Part shown: in pieces, positions 7,597 to 14,639 of the stretch
Numbering within the stretch: position 1 is the first letter of the stretch
Layout: every line of letters starts with the position of its first letter
Origin: CAZKTS01 sp964555735
GTDB lineage: Bacteria; Actinomycetota; Acidimicrobiia; IMCC26256; PALSA-555
Assembly (NCBI GenBank): GCA_964555735.1
Contig: CAZKTS010000256.1
Location: 1-24,854, forward strand
Length of the DNA stretch: 24,854 nucleotides
Reading direction: 5' to 3'
Position numbers and translations under genes: made by a program
The notes under the pieces: model-generated
Databases searched by the model: none
Seen by the model: only the letters and a program-made list of their open reading frames with translations
What the model was told of the DNA's origin: nothing

Positions 7597-7989
7597 ATGC
7601 GGCCTCCGGTTCGGACTTGGTACGCGCCCGTGCTCGACGGCGTGGCGATCGTGACGTTCATCCTCGCGGGTAAGGGTCAGCACGAGATCGACGAGGGCAT
7701 TGGGTGGTTCTTTACCGTGCTCTGGCCGCTCGCGCTCGGGTGGGGCGTCGTCGCGCTGCTCACCAAGCTCTACACGCGCGACAACGGCATCTGGCTCGCG
7801 CTGCTCATCACGCTCGTCGGCGGGATCCTGCTCGGCGCGATCCCGCGCGGGCTCTTCACCGACCGGCCCTACATCTCGATCTTCACGGTCGTCGCGATCA
7901 GCTACATCGGTGTCATCACGTTCGGCTGGCGCGCCATCGGCGCAGTTCTCATCAGCCGCCGCCAACGCCGTCGTCCCGCCGCCGCGTAG
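7597..7989 (+). CDS. DUF3054-like small integral membrane protein
   Basis: About 130 residues form four membrane helices. The family features are DGVAIVTFILAGKGQHE near the N-terminus, GIGWFFTVLWPLALGWGV, a central YTRDNGIWLALLITLVGG segment and a final FGWRAIGA helix, followed by a basic tail. DUF3054 proteins are common in actinobacteria and have no established role. ATG 7597 places the conserved DG segment about 12 residues in, as in the family. An upstream ATG at 7543 is in frame but would read through the hexamer repeat, so it is less likely. The gene stops in TAGCTA, shared with the convergent GNAT gene. Confidence 0.7.
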   Translation: MRPPVRTWYAPVLDGVAIVTFILAGKGQHEIDEGIGWFFTVLWPLALGWGVVALLTKLYTRDNGIWLALLITLVGGILLGAIPRGLFTDRPYISIFTVVAISYIGVITFGWRAIGAVLISRRQRRRPAAA

Positions 7990-7992
7990 CTA
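7987..7992. other. Second palindromic double stop TAGCTA
   Basis: TAGCTA again supplies both stops of a convergent pair: the TAG of the DUF3054-like gene on the plus strand and the TAG of the GNAT gene on the minus strand. There is no spacing and no terminator between them. Confidence 0.9.
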
Positions 7993-8490
7993 GACCCGCA
8001 GCACGTAGACGTACTCCTCGAAGATCTCGCCGTTGGGGAGTACGGCATCGACCTTGCCGACGCGGTCCCAGCCGGTCGCGTCGTACATCGCGACGCCGCT
8101 GCCGTGCCGCAGACCGACGTCGAGCATCGGCTGGAGCCCCTGCTCGACGGCCGCGGCCACGCAGACGTCGACGAGCGCGCCGCCGATGCCCTGCCGGCGC
8201 ACCTCGGGCGCGACGAGCAGGCGGGCGATCACGCCCATCTCCTCGACCGAGCGGCCGGTCGCCTGGGCCGCGACCTGCATCGACTCCGGCGTCGTCGCGC
8301 GGTTGAGCGCGATGTGCCCGACGATCCGGCCGTCGATTTCGGCCACCCACGCGGCCTGCGACGGCGGGTTCACCATGAACTCGAGGACGTCGCCGCCAGG
8401 CAGCCACACCGGATAGCCGTCGAGCTCCTGAACGACCGTCGCGAGCGCGACCACGACGTCGAGGTCGGTGTCGACCCGGGGGCGGATCAT
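7990..8490 (-). CDS. GNAT-family N-acetyltransferase
   Basis: This 166-residue cytoplasmic acetyltransferase has the acetyl-CoA motif A in LLVAPEVRRQGIGGALV (about 91-107), preceded by the strand IVGHIALN. The later segment has YDATGWDRVGKVDA, the usual GNAT end with a Y-x-x-x-G-F/W pattern. The acceptor is unknown. The ATG at 8488-8490 overlaps the TGA of the upstream PH-like gene (ATGA), so the two are translationally coupled. The frame stays open much further upstream, but that part is out-of-frame reading of the neighbour and has no protein-like composition. Confidence 0.88.
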   Translation of the reverse strand: MIRPRVDTDLDVVVALATVVQELDGYPVWLPGGDVLEFMVNPPSQAAWVAEIDGRIVGHIALNRATTPESMQVAAQATGRSVEEMGVIARLLVAPEVRRQGIGGALVDVCVAAAVEQGLQPMLDVGLRHGSGVAMYDATGWDRVGKVDAVLPNGEIFEEYVYVLRV

Positions 8491-8864
8491 CCCGTCCGGA
8501 GCCATGCGTCGAGCGCTCTCGATCGCATGATCCGGAAGCTCGTGCCGTCTCGCAGCGCGATGAGGTAATAGCCGCGTCCGATGTACGGCTTGCACATCTC
8601 GGCGACCTCGGAGCGGGAGAACTCGCGCTGCCGGAGTAGGGCACGCCACCGGATCCGGTCGCCGTCCACCTCGAGCTCGAACCCGGTCGCGTACGTCCCG
8701 TCGTAGGCCAAGAACGCCCCGATTGCTGCGAACAGGTAGCCGCCGATCTCGCCCCGGAGTGCCCCGGCGATCCCCATCCCGACCATGACCAGGCCAAGGA
8801 CCGCGACCGCAACCGTGGCGCCGAGGGCCCAAGAGCTTCCGACCCTCCGCCCTTGGCCTGCCAT
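8487..8864 (-). CDS. PH-like domain membrane protein
   Basis: About 125 residues. Two close membrane helices in the first 55 residues (LGATVAVAVLGLVMVGMGIA and IGGYLFAAIGAFLA) are followed by a small beta-rich domain (FELEVDGDRIRWRALL...YYLIALRDGTSFRI). This is the plan of bacterial PH-domain (bPH) membrane proteins of unknown role. The start at 8864 lies two bases after the stop of the CoA-transferase gene. An ATG at 8885 inside that gene is possible but would add seven residues without reason. It is coupled to the GNAT gene downstream by ATGA. Confidence 0.65.
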   Translation of the reverse strand: MAGQGRRVGSSWALGATVAVAVLGLVMVGMGIAGALRGEIGGYLFAAIGAFLAYDGTYATGFELEVDGDRIRWRALLRQREFSRSEVAEMCKPYIGRGYYLIALRDGTSFRIMRSRALDAWLRTG

Positions 8865-8866
8865 GG

Positions 8867-9991
8867 TCAGGTTCCGCCCAACCACTCTTCGGTGACTTCG
8901 GTGGTGTGGGCGCCGAGGATGGGGCCGCCGGCCTCGACCGCCGCGTCGAACACGTCGAAGGTGCCGCGGGCCTGGAGGTGCTCGTCGTCGCGCAGGGCGC
9001 GGACGTCGTTGACCGGAGCGACCGGGAGGCGCGCCTTCACGAGCGCGGCGACGGCCGCGTCGCGATCCAAGCCCTGCACCCAGGCGGCGACGAGGGCGTC
9101 GAGCTCGTCGGCGACGGCGGCCCGCGCCGACGCGGTGCCGTAGCGAGTTGCGCTGTCATCGTCGTCGAGGCCGAGCAGCGGGAGCAGGCGTGACACCTGC
9201 TGGTCGGTCGTGCCCGACACCGCGATCCATTCGCCGTCGCGCGTCGCGTAGACGTTGCGCGGCACGCCGCCGTGCACGCGGCTCCCGAACCGGGCCGGCG
9301 GCTCGCCGTCGTCGGTCCACGATGCGATCGTGCCGCCGAGCACGTGCAGGATCGGGTCGTACATGGCGACATCGACGAAGCGGCCGGTGCCGAGGGCGTC
9401 GCCGCGGCCGGCGTCGCGCCCCCAGCACGCGGCGAGCGCGCCGATCACCCCGCTGAACGCGGTGAGGGTGTCGCCGACGGGGACCGAGGGCAGCATCGGC
9501 GGACCTTCGGCCTCGCCGGTCATGTGGGTGAGTCCGCCGAACGCCTCGGCGAGGGTGCCCGCACCCGGTCGGTCGGCGTACGGGCCGGTGCGGCCGTACG
9601 CGCTCACGCTCACCACGACGAGGCTCGGGTTGATGGCCGACAGCTCGTCGTACCCGAGGCCCCAGCGGTCGCGGGTCTTGGCGTCGACGTTCTCGACCAG
9701 GACGTCGGCCGCGCGCACGAGCCGCTCGAAAGTGGCGCGGTCCTCGTCGCTCCCGTCGAGGTCGAGCACCACCGACCGCTTGTGGCGTGCCACCCAGGCC
9801 CAGTTGCGCGACACGCCGTCGCGCTGGACGCCCATCTTCCGCATCGGGTCGCCCGACGGCGGCTCGACCTTCACGACGTCGGCACCCAGGTCGCCGAGCA
9901 TCGCGCCGATCTGGGGCGCGGCGAAGAACGTCGCGAGCTCGAGCACCCGCAACCCGACCAGGGGGAGGGGCGCGTCCGGCGGGGTGGTCAA
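8867..9991 (-). CDS. CaiB/BaiF family (class III) CoA-transferase
   Basis: The 374-residue enzyme moves CoA between carboxylic acids in the cytoplasm. The N-terminal signature is PLVGLRVLELATFFAAPQIG, then LGDLGADVVKVEPPSGD, both typical of the Rossmann part that binds CoA. Asp-212 in GRFVDVAMYD stands at the position of the nucleophile that forms the acyl anhydride. HGGVPRNVYATRDGEW and LPVAPVNDVRALRDDEHL complete the family pattern. No ATG precedes the first motif. A TTG at 9989-9991, overlapping the cupin TGA (TTGA), gives a normal length and is chosen. AAGGA lies immediately before it, which is closer than usual. Substrate unknown. The cupin and luciferase-family genes upstream suggest oxidation of an unusual acyl-CoA. 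Confidence 0.88.
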   Translation of the reverse strand: MTTPPDAPLPLVGLRVLELATFFAAPQIGAMLGDLGADVVKVEPPSGDPMRKMGVQRDGVSRNWAWVARHKRSVVLDLDGSDEDRATFERLVRAADVLVENVDAKTRDRWGLGYDELSAINPSLVVVSVSAYGRTGPYADRPGAGTLAEAFGGLTHMTGEAEGPPMLPSVPVGDTLTAFSGVIGALAACWGRDAGRGDALGTGRFVDVAMYDPILHVLGGTIASWTDDGEPPARFGSRVHGGVPRNVYATRDGEWIAVSGTTDQQVSRLLPLLGLDDDDSATRYGTASARAAVADELDALVAAWVQGLDRDAAVAALVKARLPVAPVNDVRALRDDEHLQARGTFDVFDAAVEAGGPILGAHTTEVTEEWLGGT

Positions 9992-10308
9992 TCCTTCAGC
10001 TCGACCAGGATCTCGCGGTACGGCTGCTTCCCGGTGTTCTTGGCCGTCTCGACGCCACCCTTCTTGGTGAAGAAGACGTTGCCGTAGGTGACGTCGCCCT
10101 CGACCGTGCCCGGCGGGTACTCGCCGTGGGTGTCCTCCTCGAAGATGCCCGCGATCTTGTCGCCCTCGAGCTGGATGAGGAGGTAGTCGTGCTCGTGCTC
10201 GTGCACCGAGGTGCTCTCGCCCGGCTCGAGCGCGAGCTCCCACACCTTCACGCGCTCGTTCTCGAACAGCAGCTTGGTGGCGACGTCGCCGAGGACTCGC
10301 TCTGCCAT
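9988..10308 (-). CDS. Single-domain cupin protein
   Basis: This 106-residue protein has one cupin fold. The metal-binding first motif is PGESTSVHEHEHDYLLIQLEGD, with His-36, His-38 and His-40 as candidate ligands, and the second half has YPPGTVEGDVTYGNVFFTKKGG. The function is unknown; small cupins of this kind may be isomerases, dioxygenase-like enzymes or sensors. GGGGGA lies six bases before the ATG. The TGA stop overlaps the TTG start of the CoA-transferase, so these two are almost certainly cotranscribed and may work on the same acid. Confidence 0.85.
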   Translation of the reverse strand: MAERVLGDVATKLLFENERVKVWELALEPGESTSVHEHEHDYLLIQLEGDKIAGIFEEDTHGEYPPGTVEGDVTYGNVFFTKKGGVETAKNTGKQPYREILVELKD

Positions 10309-10331
10309 ACCGGTTCCCCCTGTCGTCGGTC

Positions 10332-10380
10332 GAGCACGTGACGCTTTGGTGCGTCAATGCCCCCGAATCGTCACTTGCTC
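10332..10380. repeat. Dispersed intergenic palindrome, copy 1
   Basis: Left arm GAGCACGTGACG (10332-10343) and right arm CGTCACTTGCTC (10369-10380) are complementary at 11 of 12 positions. The 22 bases 10332-10353 equal the reverse complement of 11342-11363 with one mismatch. It begins 14 bases beyond the stop of the luciferase-family gene and 24 bases before the cupin start. A terminator, processing or REP-like role is possible. Confidence 0.75.
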
Positions 10381-10393
10381 CGTTGGTGGTGGT

Positions 10394-11272
10394 TCAGAGT
10401 GCGTGGGCGGGGCCCACGAACTGGTCGCCGAGCGCCTTCAGGGTCTCACGCGCGCCGTCGGGATCGACGGCGAAGCCGGTGAGCACCAGCTCCTGGACGC
10501 CCACGTCGGCGTAGCCGGGGAGGTCGTCGGGCGGGACGGGCTGGAGGTACGACGCCACGGTGATGTCGACGTCGGCGAGCGTCCGGCCGTTGTCGGCGAG
10601 CATCGGCTCGAGCCGGGCCAGCGACGCCTTCGCCGACTCCGGCGTGTGGTTGAAACCGTGCCAGCCGTCGCCGATGTCGGCGACCCGGCGCAGCGCAGCG
10701 TCGGACTCGCCGCCGAAGTAGACGGGCGGGCCGCCGGCCTGGATCGGCTTCGGGAACACCCGGCACGGCTCGAGGTCGTAGAACTCGCCGTGGAAGGTGG
10801 ACGGGTCGTCGCGCCAGCACGTGCGCAGGACGTCGACGTAGTCGCGCATGCGGGCGGCGCGCTTGGGGAACGGCGCGGCGACGGCCGCGAACTCCTCCCA
10901 GGTCCAGCCGATGCCGAGCCCGAGGTCGAGGCGGCCGCCCGACAGCCAGTCGACGGTCGCGGCCTCCTTCGCCGTGTACACCGGGTTGCGCTGCGGGAGC
11001 AGGCACACCGCGCTCCCGACGCGGATCGTGCGCGTCGTCGCCGCGAGGTACGTGAGGGTGGTGAAGAGCTCGAGCATGCCGCTCTCGCCGCCGAGCGCGA
11101 GCTTGCCGTCGTCGGAGTACGGATACTTCGACTCGTACTCGTCGAAGACGACGACGTGTTCACCGATCCAGATGCGGTCGAAGCCCGCGTCCTCGGCGGT
11201 CTCGGCGTACGCAGTGAGGAACTCGGGCGTGGCGATGGGGCTGATGCTGGGCAGGAAGAGTCCGACGCGCAT
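10394..11272 (-). CDS. Luciferase-like (LLM) F420-dependent oxidoreductase
   Basis: The 292-residue TIM-barrel protein starts MRVGLFLPSI and contains FDRIWIGEHVV, LAATTRTIRVGSAVCLLPQR and WLSGGRLDLGLGIGWT, the usual landmarks of actinobacterial F420-dependent LLM oxidoreductases. The cofactor is deduced from the family, since no cofactor gene is nearby. These enzymes reduce or oxidise small carbonyl or ring compounds. It stands between two copies of an intergenic palindrome, which suggests its own transcript end before the cupin gene. No strong ribosome binding site is visible. Substrate unknown. Confidence 0.88.
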   Translation of the reverse strand: MRVGLFLPSISPIATPEFLTAYAETAEDAGFDRIWIGEHVVVFDEYESKYPYSDDGKLALGGESGMLELFTTLTYLAATTRTIRVGSAVCLLPQRNPVYTAKEAATVDWLSGGRLDLGLGIGWTWEEFAAVAAPFPKRAARMRDYVDVLRTCWRDDPSTFHGEFYDLEPCRVFPKPIQAGGPPVYFGGESDAALRRVADIGDGWHGFNHTPESAKASLARLEPMLADNGRTLADVDITVASYLQPVPPDDLPGYADVGVQELVLTGFAVDPDGARETLKALGDQFVGPAHAL

Positions 11273-11314
11273 GGCCGCAACCTACCGCCGCGCCGTCGGA
11301 GCCGCCCCGCACGC

Positions 11315-11363
11315 GAACAAGTGACGCCCTGGTGCGGTTCTCGCACCAAAGCGTCACTTGCTC
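11315..11363. repeat. Dispersed intergenic palindrome, copy 2 (near-perfect hairpin)
   Basis: Arms 11315-11336 and 11342-11363 pair at 19 of 22 positions around a five-base loop (GTTCT). It lies 55 bases beyond the stop of the glycine-rich membrane protein and 43 bases before the start of the LLM gene, on the leftward transcript. The right arm matches copy 1 at 21 of 22 bases, so both derive from one element. There is no U-tract. Confidence 0.85.
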
Positions 11364-11417
11364 GGTCGGCTCGGCATCGCTCCCGGGGGAAAGAGCGGAC
11401 GAGCCTCGGCGGCGGGG

Positions 11418-11900
11418 CTAGAAGCCCGGGCCGTCGTCCTGGTTCTGGGTGCCCTGGTCCTGGCCCTGGTCGGGCGGGGACTGACGGTCACCCTGCCGGT
11501 CGTCACCGGACCGGCCACCTTCGTGCTGACCTCCCTGGTTCGGGCCGCCAGGCATCCCGGGCATGCCGCCCGGGCCGCGCTGGCCACCCTGACCCTGGCC
11601 GCCCTCGCTCGGGCCGCCGGGCATGCCACCCGGACCGCCCTGCTGGGACGCCGGGCCGGTCGCACTGATCGGACGCTGCATCGACGGGCCGTCGTTCTCC
11701 GACGCGCCGATGGCGTAGCCGACCGCACCGATCGCGAACGCCAGCACCACGACCAGCGCTCCGGCGAGCCACTGCGGGATCTGCACCGTGCGGCGCTCCC
11801 CGTCGTGGTCCGCGGATGCCGTGGCGACGGCCGGCGTCGATGCCGGTTCGTCGGCGGGCGTCACCGAAGCGGTCGCCTCGGTGGTCTCGTCGTCGCTCAT
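11418..11900 (-). CDS. Membrane-anchored Gly/Gln/Pro-rich protein
   Basis: This 160-residue protein has an acidic and Thr/Ala-rich cytoplasmic N-terminus of about 45 residues and one membrane helix (WLAGALVVVLAFAIGAVGYA). An outer tail of some 90 residues is almost only Gly, Gln, Pro, Asp, Met and Ser, and is surely disordered. A unit of about 20 residues occurs twice: GPGGMPGGPSEGGQGQGGQ, then GPGGMPGMPGGPNQGGQ. No catalytic domain is seen. Hydrophilic tails of this kind occur in cell-envelope proteins, but no function can be named. GAGGAG lies five bases before the ATG and is itself part of a stem-loop (11903-11946). This is an actual gene rather than a composition artefact, because the membrane helix and ribosome binding site agree. 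Confidence 0.7.
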   Translation of the reverse strand: MSDDETTEATASVTPADEPASTPAVATASADHDGERRTVQIPQWLAGALVVVLAFAIGAVGYAIGASENDGPSMQRPISATGPASQQGGPGGMPGGPSEGGQGQGGQRGPGGMPGMPGGPNQGGQHEGGRSGDDRQGDRQSPPDQGQDQGTQNQDDGPGF

Positions 11901-11902
11901 GT

Positions 11903-11946
11903 CTGCTCCTCTCGGTCTCCTCCCGTTCGAGGAGGACGAGGAGCAG
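11903..11946 (-). promoter_or_regulatory. 5' UTR hairpin masking a ribosome binding site
   Basis: On the leftward transcript CTGCTCCTC (11946-11938) pairs perfectly with GAGGAGCAG (11911-11903), which is the ribosome binding site of the glycine-rich membrane protein and ends two bases before its ATG. Inside it CTCCTC (11934-11929) pairs with GAGGAG (11922-11917) around a six-base loop. The stem would block translation unless melted or bound by something. Confidence 0.55.
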
Positions 11947-12025
11947 TGTGACGACGGCGGCTGTGCGCGCCCTGAGGATTCAGCGAGTGCGCACCGAGAT
12001 CGCGCAGCCGGGTCTCAGCGTCGTC

Positions 12026-12721
12026 TCAGGTCCCGCGGTCGGCGCGACGGCAGAGGTAGTCGTAGCCGGCGTGGAGCTGGGTCGCGTTCCAGATCTCTTC
12101 GCGCTTCAACGCGACCTCGTCGGCATCGGACCACGTCGCCGGCCCACCCGCGGCCATCGCCGCGAGCTGCACGGCGCAAGCTCGGTCGAGCGTGACCGCC
12201 CGCATGACGGCTTCGGCCGCGTCGATGCCCACGGTCACCAGACCGTGATGTGGGATGAGGCAGCCAGGCCCGTCACCGATCACGTCGGCCAGGGCGCGGC
12301 CGAGGTCGCGGTCGCGGATCAAGCTGCCGGTCTCGCGAAAGCGCGGGATGTCCGGATGGCTGAAAGAGGCGCCGTCGTGGGAGATCGCGCGCACCGGCAC
12401 GTCGAGGGATGCGAACGCGACGGCCGCCGCCGCGTGCGAGTGCACGACGGCGCCGACGTCGGCGCGCCGTCGCATCACCTCCGTGTGGATCGGGTACTCG
12501 ATGTGGCGATTACCGTCGCCCGCGAGCACTTCGCCCTCGTCGGACACGAGCACCACGCGCTCGGGCGTGATCTCCTCGAAGCCCCAGCCCGACGCCTTCA
12601 TCCAGACGCCGCGACCCTCGGGGTCACGGATCGACGCATGGCCCCACACGAGGTCGGTCTGCCCCGCGGCGCCGAGGGCGCGGTTGGCCCGCGCGACCTC
12701 GGCGATCACGTCGCTGCTCAT
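12026..12721 (-). CDS. Class II aldolase/adducin family protein, possible aromatic decarboxylase
   Basis: The 231-residue cytoplasmic protein has the full class II aldolase site. Glu-75 is the base, His-94 and His-96 (VVHSHA) and His-159 (PHHGLVTVG) bind the divalent metal, and the spacing Glu-75 to His-94 equals that of fuculose-phosphate aldolase. The family also includes decarboxylases such as the 3,4-dihydroxyphthalate decarboxylase of actinobacterial phthalate pathways, a role that would suit this neighbourhood. It is the last gene of a five-gene leftward operon. Its ATG overlaps the TGA of the preceding FAH gene. An aldolase splitting the product of ring cleavage is the main alternative. 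Confidence 0.85.
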   Translation of the reverse strand: MSSDVIAEVARANRALGAAGQTDLVWGHASIRDPEGRGVWMKASGWGFEEITPERVVLVSDEGEVLAGDGNRHIEYPIHTEVMRRRADVGAVVHSHAAAAVAFASLDVPVRAISHDGASFSHPDIPRFRETGSLIRDRDLGRALADVIGDGPGCLIPHHGLVTVGIDAAEAVMRAVTLDRACAVQLAAMAAGGPATWSDADEVALKREEIWNATQLHAGYDYLCRRADRGT

Positions 12722-13548
12722 GCGGTGCAGACGTTCTCACATTCGCCGACGCCGTCGATGCGGGTGATGACCCGCGAGCCGGGCTGGAGGTAGCGGGCAG
12801 GTTGGCGCGCGTGGCCGACACCGCCGGGTGTGCCGGTCGCGATCACGTCGCCGGGCAGCAGCGTGATCACGGTCGAGATGTAGCTCACGAGCGCAGCGGG
12901 GTCGAAGACCAGGTCGCTCGTGTTGGCCTTCTGCATCTGCTCGCCGTCGACCTCGCAGCTGAGGTCGAAGCCGTCCTTGCCCTCGATCGCCGGGTCGTCG
13001 AGCGTCACCAGCCACGGCCCGAGCGGCGTGGTGCCTTCCCACGTCTTGCCGGCCAGCCACTGCGTGGTGTTGTTCTGGAAGTCGCGGGCGGTCACGTCGT
13101 TGAGCACCGAGAAGCCGGCGATGGCCGCGGTGGCGTCCGCAGCCGATGCCCGGCGGACCGAGCGCCCGATCACCACCGCGAGCTCGGCCTCCCAGTCCAT
13201 CTCCGTCGACTCGCTCGGCAGCACGATCGGGTCGTGCGCGCCCACGAGTGCAGCGGAGTACTTGGCGAACAGCGTCGGCGCCTCGGGGATCGGCCGGTTC
13301 ATCTCGAGGATGTGGCTGCGGTAGTTGAGCCCGACACAGACGACCTTGTTCGGCTGGGGCACGAGCGGCGCGTAGTCGGCGCCGTCGAGGTCGTGCGCGG
13401 CGCCGGCCGCGGATGCGGCGCGGTCGGCCCACGACGAGTCGGCAAGGAGCCCGCCGACGTCGTCGGCACCCTCGATCTCGATGGCGCGGTCGTCGTCGAC
13501 GCGCACCGCCCGGGTTCCGCCGTCGATACGCAGGGTGGCCAGCTTCAT
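12718..13548 (-). CDS. Fumarylacetoacetate hydrolase (FAH) family protein 1
   Basis: The 276-residue protein has the FAH fold. KVVCVGLNYRSH (catalytic His-79) and the following Glu-82 are seen. The metal ligands are Glu-120 and Glu-122 in MDWEAELAVVIG and Asp-151 in NDVTARDFQ. GKTWEGTTPLGP and GDVIATGTPGGVG close the site. Members hydrolyse C-C bonds in fumarylpyruvate, acylpyruvates and similar diketo acids, or hydrate/decarboxylate them. Next to a gentisate-dioxygenase-like gene, fumarylpyruvate or maleylpyruvate hydrolysis is the best guess. GGAGGA precedes the ATG, which also overlaps the TGA of the dioxygenase gene. Confidence 0.9.
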   Translation of the reverse strand: MKLATLRIDGGTRAVRVDDDRAIEIEGADDVGGLLADSSWADRAASAAGAAHDLDGADYAPLVPQPNKVVCVGLNYRSHILEMNRPIPEAPTLFAKYSAALVGAHDPIVLPSESTEMDWEAELAVVIGRSVRRASAADATAAIAGFSVLNDVTARDFQNNTTQWLAGKTWEGTTPLGPWLVTLDDPAIEGKDGFDLSCEVDGEQMQKANTSDLVFDPAALVSYISTVITLLPGDVIATGTPGGVGHARQPARYLQPGSRVITRIDGVGECENVCTA

Positions 13549-14639
13549 GGGTGTCCTCCATCGGGCAACGTCCGCGGCACGAACGTGTCGGTGATCTCCT
13601 GGTTGGTGGGGAGCGTCTCTTCACGGAAGAGGCGCAAGGCGCGGAACGTCGCCTCGTCGCTCACCTCGAACAGATCGCTCTCGACCTCGGTCTCGTGGTC
13701 GACCGTGCACCACGACGGCACGACGAACATGTCACCGGTCGCCCACTCGAACTCCTGTCCGGCGATCACGCTCCGGCCGCTACCCCGATACACGACGAAG
13801 ATGGAGCTACCGCTCTTGCGCCGCGACACCGAGCGTCGGCCGGGAACGACACGGTGGAGCGCACACGTCATGGTGGGCAGCGCCGGCCTTCCGGTGGTCG
13901 GATCGGTGAACTCGATGCTCGCCATCGGCCGTCCGCCGGCTTCGATCATGGCGCCGAGCATCGCGTCGCTCTCGGCCCAGCGGTACACGAGGAGAGGTGA
14001 GTGGTCGCCGGCGCGGGTTCGGTCTCGTGGCGCGCGGCCGGCGGTCGCGTAGCGCGCCTCCGAGAGGTCGTAGCCGAGCAGGGGCTGGTTCAGCTCGGGA
14101 TGGTTCTCGTAGAAGACGGCGTCGAGGGCGTTGGCGAGCGGGAGGTCGAGGCCGTCGAACCACAGCATCGGCTCGTCGCCGCCGTTGGTGTGATCGTGGA
14201 ACGTCCAGGCCGGCGTGAGCACGAGATCGCCGGGATGCATCCGACACGCGTCGCCGTCGACGGTCGTCCAGACGCCGTCGCCCTCGAGCACGAAACGGAT
14301 CGCGGCGGCGGTGTGGCGGTGCGCGGGTGCCGACTCGTGCGGCCCGAGTGCCTGGATCGCGCCCCAGAGGGTGGGGGTGGCGAACGGCATGCCGCCGAGC
14401 CCGGGGTTGGCGAGCGCGAGCACCCGTCGCTCACCACCACGCTCGATCGTGATGAGGTCACGCGCGGTCGTCGCCAGCGCTCGCAACGTCTCGCCCTGCC
14501 ACAACCACGGCTGTGCCGCGGGCTCCGGGGCCGCGGGCATCAGCGACTTGGTCTGGGTCCAGAGCGGTTGGAGGTCGACCGAGGCGAGATCGGCGTAGAA
14601 CGCGTCGAGTCGGGCGTCGACGTCGGGAGTCGTGGTCAT
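13545..14639 (-). CDS. Gentisate 1,2-dioxygenase-like bicupin ring-cleavage enzyme
   Basis: The 364-residue protein has two cupin domains. The first holds the iron site: His-107 and His-109 in APAHRHTAAAIRF and His-148 in PAWTFHDH. The distances match those of gentisate/salicylate 1,2-dioxygenases. The second domain (about 255-340, with SIFVVYRGSG and VVPSWCTVDH) is the degenerate cupin of the family. It is predicted to open an aromatic ring next to a carboxylate, using Fe(II) and O2. Gentisate, salicylate and 1-hydroxy-2-naphthoate are the known substrates of relatives, and I cannot choose between them. It is flanked by two FAH-type hydrolases, the classical next step, with ATGA overlaps at both ends. 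Confidence 0.88.
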   Translation of the reverse strand: MTTTPDVDARLDAFYADLASVDLQPLWTQTKSLMPAAPEPAAQPWLWQGETLRALATTARDLITIERGGERRVLALANPGLGGMPFATPTLWGAIQALGPHESAPAHRHTAAAIRFVLEGDGVWTTVDGDACRMHPGDLVLTPAWTFHDHTNGGDEPMLWFDGLDLPLANALDAVFYENHPELNQPLLGYDLSEARYATAGRAPRDRTRAGDHSPLLVYRWAESDAMLGAMIEAGGRPMASIEFTDPTTGRPALPTMTCALHRVVPGRRSVSRRKSGSSIFVVYRGSGRSVIAGQEFEWATGDMFVVPSWCTVDHETEVESDLFEVSDEATFRALRLFREETLPTNQEITDTFVPRTLPDGGHP

